A DNA stretch of 64,000 nt from Clostridia bacterium (GCA_017503285.1 JAFVTH010000018.1:1-64000), one strand, 5' to 3'. Positions 16,171 to 24,385 are shown, counted from the stretch's first letter. Made by a program: numbers and translations. Notes: generated from the sequence alone by a model not told the origin.

Positions 16171-18648
16171 CTATATGTTCGATGGATTAAAGTCAATAGA
16201 CAAGCCCGTTGACCTGTCTGCGCCCTTCAAAAAATCTATGTATATCTTAGAAAATAGCTCTCTTAGTGCCTTATTTAGTCGGCATTTAACAACTATTCTC
16301 TTTCTGTATCTGCCCTGCGCCCTGTAAATCGGTGCCTCAAAGGGACCGTAGGCTGTGGCAGGAATATTCAATTTTGTCATTTCACTCTCCAGCCTTTTAA
16401 TAAGCTCCTTGCCAAGCTTGTCAAGCACTTGCTCGCCGGCTGAGGTGATTGTTATCATCGCTATATCGCAGAACGGCGGAAAATTATACGCCTTCCTTAT
16501 TTGGATTTCGTTTTCATAAAAGGAATCATAATCCTGCTTTGAGGCAAGGGTAATAGCCTGGTCGTTTGGCGAGTTTGTTTGAATAATTGCAACGCCGTGG
16601 TCCTTGGCTCTGCCTGCTCTGCCTATAACCTGTGTAAGCATAGAAAATGTGCGCTCGCTTGCACGATAGTCGCTTGTATAAAGCATAGTATCTGCCAGCA
16701 TAACACCTACTAATGTAACAAGTGGGAAGTTGTGACCCTTTGTTACCATTTGAGTGCCGATAAGCACCTCTGCCTCCTTTTGTCTGAAGGCACCTAAAAT
16801 CCTTTCATAGGACTGCTTTGAGGTGGTTGTATCTGCATCCAAGCGAAGTGTTTTTACCCCGCTGAAAAGCTCCTCAAGCTCACTTTCTGCCCTTTGAGTT
16901 CCAAAGCCGATATAGCTAAAGTCCTCTCCGTTACACTCCGGACATTTTTTAGGAACCTTGGTGCGATAGCCACAGGAGTGGCAACGAAGTACACCGCTGT
17001 TTTCCATAACCTGTCCTATGTTTTCGGGAGTAAGCTCCTTCTCAATTTTCCTGTAAGAGTGATAGGTCATAGCCACGGAGCAGTTTGGACACTCGATAGG
17101 CTTACCACAATCGTTACAGCTAATTGAGGAATGATAGCCACGCCTATTTAAGAATAAAATTGATTGCTTTCCGTCGGAAAGGGTCCTGTCTAAATATTCG
17201 GCAAGCTTTGTGCCAAAGGGGGTCATATTTCCCCTTGCCCTCTCCTTTTTCATATCTGTAATGATTACGTCCGGCAAGGTTGCCTCTCCATATCGAGAGG
17301 AAAGCTTGACAAGCGCGTATGTGCCCTCCATAGCCTTATAATAAGAGCCGAGGGACGGAGTTGCCGATGCAAGAAGCACCAGCGCATTTGACTTGCCCGC
17401 CCTGAAGCTGGCAATATCGTGGGCTAAGTATTTTGGATTTGTGTCCGATTTGTAGGTATGCTCCTGCTCCTCGTCAATAACTATAAGCCCCAAATTTTTA
17501 ACGGGCGCAAATATTGCAGAGCGTGTGCCTATGACAATATCTGCCTTGCCGTCGTAAATCCTTTTGTAGGTATCAAATCTTTCGCCCTTTGAAAGAGATG
17601 AGTGTATGACAGCTACTCTATCTCCATAGTAGCCACAAAAAACAGAAACAGTTTGCGGTGTCAAGGAAATTTCCGGCACGAGAATGATTACACCCCTGCC
17701 GTCATTTATAACCACGTCTATCATTTTTTTGATAACGCTGGTTTTACCGCTGCCTGTAACGCCGTAGAGCAACGCCCCCCTTGGCTTTCTTTCAAGGTAT
17801 AGCGCCTTTAGCTCCTCAAGTGCCCTTTCCTGCTCGTCGCTTAGGATAAGAGGCTTTTCGTTCCTCTGCTCCTTAATTTCAAGATATGGATCTCTTGTAA
17901 GCTCTATTTTTTCAACTGAAATAAGCCCCTTTTTCACAAGGGCATCAATGTGGCTTTTTTGGGCATCAAGAGTTTCGTATATTTCCTTGTCGGAAAGGGT
18001 GCCACGCTTAATAAGAAGCTCCAAAATTTCAAGATGCTTGGGGCTTCTGAATTTCATTTGAGAAAGGTTTTCTAAAAGAAAATCTCTGTCTATAAGGGAC
18101 ACCATATTTTCGTACTTGCTCTTGTCCTTTTCCAAAACAACGGTTGTTTTAGAAACAGCACCTTGGCGAACAAGCCTTTTTAGATCCCTCTCAAAATCCA
18201 CAAAGTGATCCTTAAGCTTTTTTAGGTCAACCCCCGGATTTTCCTTAATATAATTGTAAATCAGCTCTGTGCCCCTTGGTATACTGCCATCGGCTATGGT
18301 ATAGCTTTCCGTTGTTTTTGTAACTATGGCTGATGGAATTATACACTTAACCGCCTCTCCAAAGGTACAAAGGGTGTGCCTTTTCATAAAGGAGCATAGC
18401 TGAAGCATATCCTCGCTTAGTCTAAAGTAGCCGCTAAGCACGGAATATACGGGCTTTGCCTCCGCATTTGGCTCGGCGAATGATGTAACAATCGCTGTGT
18501 TTTTCCTGTCCCCCTTACCAAAAGGGACAACAACAGCAGAGCCTAGGGAAACGTCCTCCCTTAGCTCCTTTGGTAGATAGTATGTATATTCCGAGTCTGC
18601 CTGATATGGCACATCGAGAATATGAACATTTATATATTCCTGGCACAT
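16171..18648 (-). CDS. priA: Primosomal replication restart helicase
   Basis: An 825-residue 3'-5' helicase that reloads the replisome at stalled forks. The N-terminal DNA-binding region (about 1-230) is followed by the helicase core with Walker A GVTGSGKTS and the DEEQEH box. A zinc-binding insert holds paired cysteines (CNDCGKPIECPNC, then CHSCGYRTKVPKKCPEC). The ATG at 18648 has GAGGAG upstream; the GTG three codons earlier overlaps that site. In Bacillus coaBC lies between rpoZ and priA; it is missing here. Confidence 0.95.
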   Translation of the reverse strand: MCQEYINVHILDVPYQADSEYTYYLPKELREDVSLGSAVVVPFGKGDRKNTAIVTSFAEPNAEAKPVYSVLSGYFRLSEDMLQLCSFMKRHTLCTFGEAVKCIIPSAIVTKTTESYTIADGSIPRGTELIYNYIKENPGVDLKKLKDHFVDFERDLKRLVRQGAVSKTTVVLEKDKSKYENMVSLIDRDFLLENLSQMKFRSPKHLEILELLIKRGTLSDKEIYETLDAQKSHIDALVKKGLISVEKIELTRDPYLEIKEQRNEKPLILSDEQERALEELKALYLERKPRGALLYGVTGSGKTSVIKKMIDVVINDGRGVIILVPEISLTPQTVSVFCGYYGDRVAVIHSSLSKGERFDTYKRIYDGKADIVIGTRSAIFAPVKNLGLIVIDEEQEHTYKSDTNPKYLAHDIASFRAGKSNALVLLASATPSLGSYYKAMEGTYALVKLSSRYGEATLPDVIITDMKKERARGNMTPFGTKLAEYLDRTLSDGKQSILFLNRRGYHSSISCNDCGKPIECPNCSVAMTYHSYRKIEKELTPENIGQVMENSGVLRCHSCGYRTKVPKKCPECNGEDFSYIGFGTQRAESELEELFSGVKTLRLDADTTTSKQSYERILGAFRQKEAEVLIGTQMVTKGHNFPLVTLVGVMLADTMLYTSDYRASERTFSMLTQVIGRAGRAKDHGVAIIQTNSPNDQAITLASKQDYDSFYENEIQIRKAYNFPPFCDIAMITITSAGEQVLDKLGKELIKRLESEMTKLNIPATAYGPFEAPIYRAQGRYRKRIVVKCRLNKALRELFSKIYIDFLKGADRSTGLSIDFNPSNI

Positions 18649-18675
18649 ATCAGTCACTCCTCTTTTATTCTTTAA

Positions 18676-19140
18676 TTATTCGTCATCAGATGAGTCGTCG
18701 AAGATTTGGCTCTCGTCAAAAATCTCGTCCTCTTCCTCATCCTCTTCGTCCTCTATGGAAAGGTCCTCTACCTTTGGCTCATACTTTGGCTGATATACGT
18801 TTTCAACCTTTGGCTCCTGGTAGTCTACAACGTCAACAACAGAGCTTTCGTAGCCCTCCTCGCCCGGTAGGAAAATCTCGAAGGTGCCGTTCTTTAGCTC
18901 CTTAAGAGCATTCTTTACAGACTTCTCATCTCTGTATTCCTTGTTAACAAGGGAAAGAAAGTCCTTATCGGTTTCCTTGTTGGAAATCTTCTTTTCTGCA
19001 ATGTAGCGCTGCTCTAGGTACTCGTTTGTTACCATTCTTGCGCACTTTGCAGTTGCCATGGTTATTGAATATTTGTTGAGTCTTTCCTTGCCGTCCTTAG
19101 AGGTGGCAGTTAGTAATTCCTGAATTGATGGATAAAGCAT
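18676..19140 (-). CDS. rpoZ: RNA polymerase omega subunit with acidic tail
   Basis: A 154-residue protein. Residues 1 to about 85 match omega (MLYPSIQELL, then NKYSITMATAKCARMV), which stabilises the beta-prime subunit. Typical omega is 60-90 residues. This one adds about 65 residues that are strongly acidic and probably disordered, ending EEEDEIFDESQIFDDSSDDE. It lies between gmk and priA, the usual place. The omega call rests on this position plus the N-terminal match; the tail has no assigned function. Confidence 0.85.
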   Translation of the reverse strand: MLYPSIQELLTATSKDGKERLNKYSITMATAKCARMVTNEYLEQRYIAEKKISNKETDKDFLSLVNKEYRDEKSVKNALKELKNGTFEIFLPGEEGYESSVVDVVDYQEPKVENVYQPKYEPKVEDLSIEDEEDEEEDEIFDESQIFDDSSDDE

Positions 19141-19152
19141 TTGTTTTTCTCC

Positions 19153-19758
19153 TTATATAAATTTTTCAATAATTGACCTGTTATGTATAGATTTTTGATG
19201 CTCTGCCAAAATGATGCTATAAACCATTTGGGCGCACTCATCTGAACGATTGTCCTCATTTATTACAAGGTAGTCGTATTTTGGAAGAAGCTTAACCTCC
19301 TCCTTAGCACGAGCAAGACGCCATTTTATAACCTCGTCTGTTTCTGTGCCTCTGCCACGGAGCCTTGCCTCAAGAACCTGACTGTTTGGCGGAGTCAGCA
19401 TAATTGCCACAGCGCCCTCAATCCTTTCCTTGATTTGCATAGCGCCGTCAACCTCTATTTCCAAGATAATATCCTGTCCGTTTTCAAGCGCTTGTCTAAC
19501 CTCCTTCTCGGGTGTGCCGTAATAGTTTCCCGAATAGGTGGTGTATTCAAGCATTTTGCCGCTTGCAATCCTCTCTTCAAACTCGTCCTTGGAAATGTAG
19601 TAGTAGTGAACGCCGTCTACCTCGCCCGGGCGTGGCTGCCTTGTTGTTGCTGATATAGAAAGCTTTAATTCCGGATGGGCAGAGAGCAAGCGATTTACAA
19701 CCGTACCCTTTCCGCTGCCGGCAGGTCCGGAAATAATAAATAAAAGTCCTTTTCTCAT
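19153..19758 (-). CDS. gmk: Guanylate kinase
   Basis: A 201-residue enzyme that phosphorylates GMP to GDP. P-loop SGPAGSGKGT, GMP-binding STTRQPRPGE-like stretch (SATTRQPRPGEVDG) and YYYIS are present. The second ATG (19758) is chosen because AGGGAG lies 7-8 bases upstream; the first ATG (19764) is too close to it. It is coupled to remA by overlap with that gene's end. Confidence 0.94.
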   Translation of the reverse strand: MRKGLLFIISGPAGSGKGTVVNRLLSAHPELKLSISATTRQPRPGEVDGVHYYYISKDEFEERIASGKMLEYTTYSGNYYGTPEKEVRQALENGQDIILEIEVDGAMQIKERIEGAVAIMLTPPNSQVLEARLRGRGTETDEVIKWRLARAKEEVKLLPKYDYLVINEDNRSDECAQMVYSIILAEHQKSIHNRSIIEKFI

Positions 19759-19760
19759 TT

Positions 19761-20000
19761 TCATTCTCCCTTATTTAGTCGTTGTCCAAGCGCCTCGGTG
19801 GTAAGGTAAGATAAAATAACATGATCAGAGTCGGTAATAAGAATGGACTGGGTCCTTCTACCACCGGTTGAGTCTATTATTTTACCGGTTTCCTTTGCCT
19901 CCTGCACTATTCTTTTAGCAGGTGCTGAATCGGGAGTGATAACAGCAACGACCCTTTCGTCAAGGACCATATTTCCTGCACCGATATCTACAAATTTCAT
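19761..20000 (-). CDS. remA: RemA-type DNA-binding regulator (DUF370)
   Basis: A 79-residue protein with the RemA/YlzA signature: VDIGAGNMV, SAPAKRIVQEA, GRRTQSILITDSDHVILS. In Bacillus RemA binds DNA as a ring-shaped multimer and activates matrix and osmoprotection genes. Its position between yicC and gmk is conserved across Firmicutes. Its targets in this organism are unknown. Confidence 0.92.
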   Translation of the reverse strand: MKFVDIGAGNMVLDERVVAVITPDSAPAKRIVQEAKETGKIIDSTGGRRTQSILITDSDHVILSYLTTEALGQRLNKGE

Positions 20001-20004
20001 AATT

Positions 20005-20892
20005 CTACTCTATGTTTTGAATTTGCTCCCTTATTTTTTCAAGCTCGTTCTTAATGCTGACAACCAAATGAGCCGTTTCTGCATTAGATGCCTTTGAGCC
20101 GATGGTATTTGTCTCTCTGTTCATCTCCTGAAGCAAGAAGTCAAGCTTTCTGCCCGCAGGCTCGTTTGCCCCAACGATTTCGTAGAAGGCATCAAAGTGA
20201 CTGTTAAGCCTTACAAGCTCCTCGTCAATTGCAACCTTATCAGCAAAGATTGCAACCTCTGTAAGAATCCTTTGCTCGTCAATTTGAACAGAGTTGTCAT
20301 TTAAGAACTTCAAAATCCTCTCCTCAAGCTTTGAGGAATAGCCCTTTATATCGCTTTCGGAATTCTTTTCGATTTTTGTAAGATAGCCCTTTATGTTGTC
20401 TATCTTTTCAACGATATTGTTATAAAGGTTCTTGCCCTCCTCCTCGCGTCTTAGAAGGAACGCATCAATTGCCTTATCAAGAACAGGCTTTATATCTGCC
20501 CAGTCCTTTTCCATATCGTCCTCCGGCTTTTTGGTGATGAAAATGTCTCTGTTTGAGGCAACCCTTGTAACTGTGATGTCGTCCTTCAAATCAAAGGTGT
20601 CACGAAGCTTATATAGTGCCTCTATGTAGGATTTTGCATAGGCGGTATCAAGACCAATCTCAACACCCTCCTGCTCTAAAAGGTCAATGCCAACATAAAC
20701 CTCAACCTTACCGCGGGAAATACCCTTTGTCAAAAGATATGCCTTTATCTTGTCCTCTAAAAAGCTATATAGCCTTGTAATTTTAACGGTGCAATCAAAA
20801 TACCTGTTGTTTACAGATTTAATCTCTGCAACAATGTCCTTTGCACCTACGGTTTCTCTGGCTCTGCCAAAGGCTGTCATGCTTCTAAACAT
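20005..20892 (-). CDS. yicC: YicC/YloC family endoribonuclease
   Basis: A 295-residue protein with the YicC N-terminal region (FRSMTAFGRARE, IKSVNNRYFD) and the C-terminal DUF1732 region (MNRETNTIGSKA near residue 265). YicC is reported as an endoribonuclease acting on small RNA in E. coli. It is first in the minus-strand cluster that runs to rsgA, and has a clear sigma-A promoter upstream. Confidence 0.92.
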   Translation of the reverse strand: MFRSMTAFGRARETVGAKDIVAEIKSVNNRYFDCTVKITRLYSFLEDKIKAYLLTKGISRGKVEVYVGIDLLEQEGVEIGLDTAYAKSYIEALYKLRDTFDLKDDITVTRVASNRDIFITKKPEDDMEKDWADIKPVLDKAIDAFLLRREEEGKNLYNNIVEKIDNIKGYLTKIEKNSESDIKGYSSKLEERILKFLNDNSVQIDEQRILTEVAIFADKVAIDEELVRLNSHFDAFYEIVGANEPAGRKLDFLLQEMNRETNTIGSKASNAETAHLVVSIKNELEKIREQIQNIE

Positions 20893-20928
20893 AGCTAACC
20901 ATCCTTGTTTTAAATATTATTATATATA

Positions 20929-20958
20929 ATTGTATCTTATATAATAAACGCGTGTCAA
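20929..20958 (-). promoter_or_regulatory. Promoter of the yicC-to-rsgA cluster
   Basis: Minus strand: consensus TTGACA, 18-bp spacer, TACAAT, about 37 bases before the yicC start. Tight gene spacing downstream suggests it drives up to 11 kb. Confidence 0.75.
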
Positions 20959-20989
20959 CTTTTTTGTTATATTATTGTATGAATAAACA

Positions 20990-21014
20990 AAAACGCAGTT
21001 ATAAACTGCGTTTT
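20990..21014 (-). terminator. Terminator of the DUF5685/J-domain/6-TM operon
   Basis: Stem AAAACGCAGTT/AACTGCGTTTT with a 3-base loop and a T-run on the minus strand, 15 bases after the membrane-protein stop. Confidence 0.88.
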
Positions 21015-21029
21015 CTTTGTATAATTTAA

Positions 21030-21596
21030 CTAATCAAAAAATTTATCAATTCGTAGCTGGCGGCGTATTTTGTTTCGATACAGCAGGGAAAACCTTTTAA
21101 GTGCAATATCGAAGAGCAAGAAAATAAGCACATTGGCAACGAAATAAATTGCGTAGAATATAATCTCCATTTGAACTGCAGTAAGCTTACCCGTTGGGTC
21201 AGAAAGCTGCTCTGCCATGCCGGGCAAAACAAACTTCATAAGAAGCACTATTCCTGCACTGGTAATTAGGGCGTAAACGATTTTTATAATGTTGCCAAGC
21301 ACCACCCCAAGCTTGTCGGTAAGGGATCTAATAACAGGGAAAAGTCCAAAAATTGCGTACTCTATAACCACAAGAGGATAGCTAAAGCAAACAAGCACGC
21401 CAAGAGCAAGTGTAACAAAGTACACATATAGCGCCTTGTATCTCATTTCCTCAAAGGTAACAAGAAGCAAAAAGGAAGCAATAACTGCCATGGTTATATC
21501 CATAACCTGCAAAAAGGGCAACGACCCAAGAAGCAGAAAAACCACACTAAGGGCAGAAATAATACCGCAGAAGGCAACAACCCTTGCCTTTTTCAT
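21030..21596 (-). CDS. Six-span membrane protein of unknown family
   Basis: A 188-residue protein with about six predicted membrane segments (near residues 5-27, 31-48, 54-71, 73-91, 99-125, 141-166) and a basic C-terminus. I do not recognise a family; the layout is like ECF-transporter S components, but this is only a resemblance. Its start overlaps the stop of the J-domain gene (TAATG), so it is translated with it. It is third in a self-contained operon with the DUF5685 gene, ending at a strong terminator. Confidence 0.75.
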   Translation of the reverse strand: MKKARVVAFCGIISALSVVFLLLGSLPFLQVMDITMAVIASFLLLVTFEEMRYKALYVYFVTLALGVLVCFSYPLVVIEYAIFGLFPVIRSLTDKLGVVLGNIIKIVYALITSAGIVLLMKFVLPGMAEQLSDPTGKLTAVQMEIIFYAIYFVANVLIFLLFDIALKRFSLLYRNKIRRQLRIDKFFD

Positions 21597-22198
21597 TATC
21601 TACCACAGCCTCCACACAGACAGTCCATACACCAAATAGCTGTACAGATATCGCAAATGCTGCAATGACAGCTATCTCCGCCACCTGCGTTGCCTCTTTG
21701 ATTATAGCCGTTTGCCTGTCTGTTTATCTGCTCTCTTGCCTGCTGGTACTCCTGGTTATTTGGATCCATTTGGCAAGCCTTGTCAATATATCTTAACGCA
21801 TCAAAGTAGAAGCCGCCCTGCAAAAGCACACAGCCCTGTAGGAAAAACCAGTCTGCCTCTCTTTCCTCTGCCCTAACTCGGTTAAGAAGCTCCGAGGCAC
21901 GGCGGAAGTTACCTGCTTGAATTGCCTGTCTGATTTGCGAATAAATAGGATTATTGCTCGTGCTTGAGCTTGTGCCACCTGCTGTGCCACCGTTTTCTGT
22001 TTTCTTGCCGGCACGGATTTGCAAAATCTCGTCATATGCGGCATTTATTTCCTTCATTTTCTCCTCGGCAACATCAGCAAGCTTCTCATCCTGATAGTTG
22101 TCCGGGTGATATTTTTTTACAAGGGCGCGATAGGCACTTCTCAGCTCCTCATTTGTGCAATTTGGTGAAACACCTAAAACCTCGTAGGGATTTTTCAT
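21596..22198 (-). CDS. J-domain protein with cysteine-string tail
   Basis: A 200-residue protein. Residues 1-65 form a J-domain with HPD at 31-33 (KKYHPDNY), which would recruit and stimulate a DnaK-type chaperone. A Gly/Ser/Thr linker (about 65-85) leads to a TPR-like helical region (about 85-160). The last ~24 residues hold eight cysteines in the pattern CxCxxCxxCx4CxxCxCxxC. There is no DnaJ zinc finger or substrate domain, so it is not DnaJ itself. The tail could bind metal or iron-sulfur clusters or anchor to membrane. It overlaps the DUF5685 gene by 4 bases. Confidence 0.85.
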   Translation of the reverse strand: MKNPYEVLGVSPNCTNEELRSAYRALVKKYHPDNYQDEKLADVAEEKMKEINAAYDEILQIRAGKKTENGGTAGGTSSSTSNNPIYSQIRQAIQAGNFRRASELLNRVRAEEREADWFFLQGCVLLQGGFYFDALRYIDKACQMDPNNQEYQQAREQINRQANGYNQRGNAGGGDSCHCSICDICTAIWCMDCLCGGCGR

Positions 22199-23046
22199 TT
22201 TCTATCCTCCGTAATACGCTCAAATTCCTTGGGCATACCAATGTAAATTATGTTTTGAATTATGCGCTCTATATCCTTGTTTTGCGAAAAATCAATCAGC
22301 TCAATAGCCATTGCCATTTTTGAAAGCTCCATTGTGAGTGCATCTCTGAGGGCGCTTTTTATGCTATCATCAAGCTCATCTCCATAGGCGTTTTTAAGCG
22401 GATTGTATGAGCCTGTTTTCACATCATCATAAAAGTCGTCATAGGCATCGATAACATAAATCCATTTGCCAAGATGATAGCCTGCCGAATAAGCAATCCT
22501 TTGCTGACTGCCGCTAAGTCCGAAGTCTGCAACCCTGCCAAGGAGTCTGCCAAAAACATCAGCCACCTTATCAATTGAGTCCTCGTTTGCCCTTTCAAGC
22601 TGTGAAAGCTCGTCAATTAGGCTTGAAATTTCTTTTTCCAAGGGGAGCATATCCTCTCCGGTTTTCTTTAGAAAAACAGACACTCCACCGGCAATTTTTG
22701 CCTTAAAGCGGCGAAAGCCGCGGCTGTCATTTATATTGTCCTTCAGCTTAAGCCTTGTTAAAATTGTGCTTGCCTCGGCGCAGTATTTAAGGCAAGGATT
22801 TATCTCAAGCATCGGTCTTTTCTTAAAGGGGTGCGCCACACATCTACGCATTTTTGCCTCTCCCTTTTGCTCTGTTAAGGCAGAACGCAAAAGCGCAAGA
22901 AAAACAAAGTCGTAGCTGAGGGTAACATTTGACATACAGCCTGTATGCTTGCCCATTGTTCTGCAAAGCCCACAGTACATTGCCTTATATAGCTCGTGGT
23001 CCTTTACCTTAAGCTCAGGTATAACCGGCTTTATGTAACCAAACAT
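22195..23046 (-). CDS. DUF5685 family protein
   Basis: A 283-residue, mostly helical soluble protein. It opens MFGYIKPVIPELKVKDHELY, as DUF5685 proteins do. Cysteines at 25, 28, 37, 69, 85 and 89 could form a metal site (YCGLCRTMG). An Asp-rich stretch at 200-208 (DAYDDFYDD) followed by GSYNPL resembles the second Asp-rich motif of squalene/phytoene synthase-like folds; that is my inference. The ATG at 23046 has a GGAGGGG site; the longer upstream frame has none. It leads a three-gene operon with its own promoter. Confidence 0.85.
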   Translation of the reverse strand: MFGYIKPVIPELKVKDHELYKAMYCGLCRTMGKHTGCMSNVTLSYDFVFLALLRSALTEQKGEAKMRRCVAHPFKKRPMLEINPCLKYCAEASTILTRLKLKDNINDSRGFRRFKAKIAGGVSVFLKKTGEDMLPLEKEISSLIDELSQLERANEDSIDKVADVFGRLLGRVADFGLSGSQQRIAYSAGYHLGKWIYVIDAYDDFYDDVKTGSYNPLKNAYGDELDDSIKSALRDALTMELSKMAMAIELIDFSQNKDIERIIQNIIYIGMPKEFERITEDRK

Positions 23047-23075
23047 ATTACCCCTCCAAATCATTATTATATAAT

Positions 23076-23104
23076 ATTGTACTACTTTTTTATTTATATT
23101 GCAA
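23076..23104 (-). promoter_or_regulatory. Promoter of the DUF5685 operon
   Basis: Minus strand: TTGCAA, 17-bp spacer, TACAAT, about 30 bases before the DUF5685 start. Confidence 0.65.
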
Positions 23105-23128
23105 GTGAAAGTTTTGTGAAGATGAAAA

Positions 23129-23149
23129 AACGCAGACAAAGTCTGCGTT
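23129..23149 (-). terminator. Terminator of spoIIR
   Basis: Stem AACGCAGAC/GTCTGCGTT with a 3-base loop and a six-T run on the minus strand. It overlaps the spoIIR stop. Confidence 0.88.
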
Positions 23150-23750
23150 AATCGTACTTAAAGCCAAAGACCTGTGATGCCATTTCAAGTAGCTTAAATT
23201 TTACCTTGTACTGTCCGTTGCTTTGAGTGATGAGATTATATTGGTCCTTAGTGAGCCCAACGTCAACATACGCCTCATCATCTATAACGGTTGCGGTTGA
23301 GGTGCAAAGAGGTGGGTATAAAACGCACCACCAGTTTTCCCCCTCGCCGTTGCCGATAAGGACTCTTACAGAGGTGTATTCCCCTGCCGGCAAGGCAAAG
23401 CCCTCATACTCTCTTGTTGGATAGCTTTCATAGCCGACCTCTATGCTTACAGGATAATCAAAGCCTTCTTTTTTAGACACGTCCTCGGCTATTTTGACAA
23501 GTATATCCTTGTTTTCCTCTATCATAGAAAGAGCCTCTTCCTTGCTTTTTGGGCTGTAATTTTCAATTTCCTCAAGTATTGCGTCTCTTACCTTCAGCTT
23601 TAGGCTTTGGTCCAATTCCTCATTGGAATTTGCTAATACATGCAGTCTTACTGTACTATTGTAAATTTCAGCCTCGCTTTTTGTTGGTATTACTGCATTT
23701 ACTGTTAGAAACACTAAGGCTGATGCAACTACTGCTATTATTGCCTTCAC
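23148..23750 (-). CDS. spoIIR: Stage II sporulation protein R
   Basis: A 200-residue secreted signal protein, made in the forespore, that triggers SpoIIGA to process pro-sigma-E in the mother cell. An N-terminal hydrophobic segment (about 2-20) acts as a signal or anchor. Hallmarks are VRLHVLANSNEELDQ, LKLKVRDAILEE and GENWWCVLYPPLC. I place the start at the GTG at 23750, because AAGGAG lies 7 bases upstream. The ATG at 23780 has no good RBS and falls inside the candidate sigma-F -10 element. Confidence 0.93.
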   Translation of the reverse strand: MKAIIAVVASALVFLTVNAVIPTKSEAEIYNSTVRLHVLANSNEELDQSLKLKVRDAILEEIENYSPKSKEEALSMIEENKDILVKIAEDVSKKEGFDYPVSIEVGYESYPTREYEGFALPAGEYTSVRVLIGNGEGENWWCVLYPPLCTSTATVIDDEAYVDVGLTKDQYNLITQSNGQYKVKFKLLEMASQVFGFKYD

Positions 23751-23780
23751 ATTTTTTCTCCTTGAATTTATTTTACTCAT

Positions 23781-23807
23781 TATTTGCCGAGTATCTCTTT
23801 TTTATGC
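23781..23807 (-). promoter_or_regulatory. Candidate sigma-F promoter of spoIIR
   Basis: Minus strand: GCATA, 14-bp spacer, GGCAAATAA. This is close to the Bacillus sigma-F consensus (GCATR, 15 bp, GGHRARHT). spoIIR is a known sigma-F gene. Transcription would start just upstream of the AAGGAG site for the GTG start. Confidence 0.5.
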
Positions 23808-23814
23808 ATTTTAG

Positions 23815-23843
23815 TTGATAAATTTTCCATTTTGTGGTATTAT
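23815..23843 (+). promoter_or_regulatory. Promoter of the cinA-family gene
   Basis: TTGATA, 17-bp spacer, TATTAT with a TGG extended -10, 31 bases before the start. Confidence 0.7.
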
Positions 23844-23874
23844 GGTAGGGTAAGCTGCAAAAAAGGAGTACGTT

Positions 23875-24360
23875 ATGAAAAAAATTTGCATGGAGCTTTT
23901 TTCTTTGCTTAAGAAAAACGGGCTTTCTCTAGCCACAGCGGAGTCCTGCACCGGAGGGCTGGTGGCAAAGACTATTACCGATGTATCCGGAGCATCAGAG
24001 GTTTTTCTCGGCGGAGTTGTTTCGTATCAAAATGATATAAAAATAAATGTGCTTGGCGTTTCCAAAAGCACTATTGATGCTTATTCCGAGGTTAGCTTTA
24101 GCTGTGCCGAGGAAATGGCGCTCGGCATTTGCAAGGTAATGAGCAGTAATATAGGCATAAGCACAACAGGCTTTGCCGGACCTACAGGCGGCACAGAAAA
24201 GGACCCTGTCGGCACGGTATATATTGGCATAGCTGTAAATGGCGATGTAAGCAGCCATAGGCTTAGCCTTGGCAAGGGCTTGAGCCGTGATAAAATACGC
24301 AAGAGTGCTACAAAAGCTTTGCTTTTGAGGTTGCTTGAAAAAATTAAAGAAAAGTATTGA
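23875..24360 (+). CDS. pncC: CinA C-terminal domain protein (NMN amidohydrolase)
   Basis: A 161-residue stand-alone CinA C-terminal domain. Such proteins (PncC/YgaD) deamidate nicotinamide mononucleotide to nicotinate mononucleotide in NAD salvage. The catalytic Ser is in TAESCTGGLVA; STTGFAGPTGGT and DPVGTVYIG are also conserved. The N-terminal molybdopterin-binding domain of full CinA is absent. AAAGGAG precedes the start. pfkA follows with its own promoter. Confidence 0.9.
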   Translation: MKKICMELFSLLKKNGLSLATAESCTGGLVAKTITDVSGASEVFLGGVVSYQNDIKINVLGVSKSTIDAYSEVSFSCAEEMALGICKVMSSNIGISTTGFAGPTGGTEKDPVGTVYIGIAVNGDVSSHRLSLGKGLSRDKIRKSATKALLLRLLEKIKEKY

Positions 24361-24385
24361 TTTTATATATATATTGTGTTAAAAT
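24357..24385 (+). promoter_or_regulatory. Promoter of pfkA
   Basis: TTGATT, 17-bp spacer, TAAAAT with a TGT extended -10. It overlaps the end of the cinA-family gene. The promoter at 45052 is almost the same. Confidence 0.75.
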
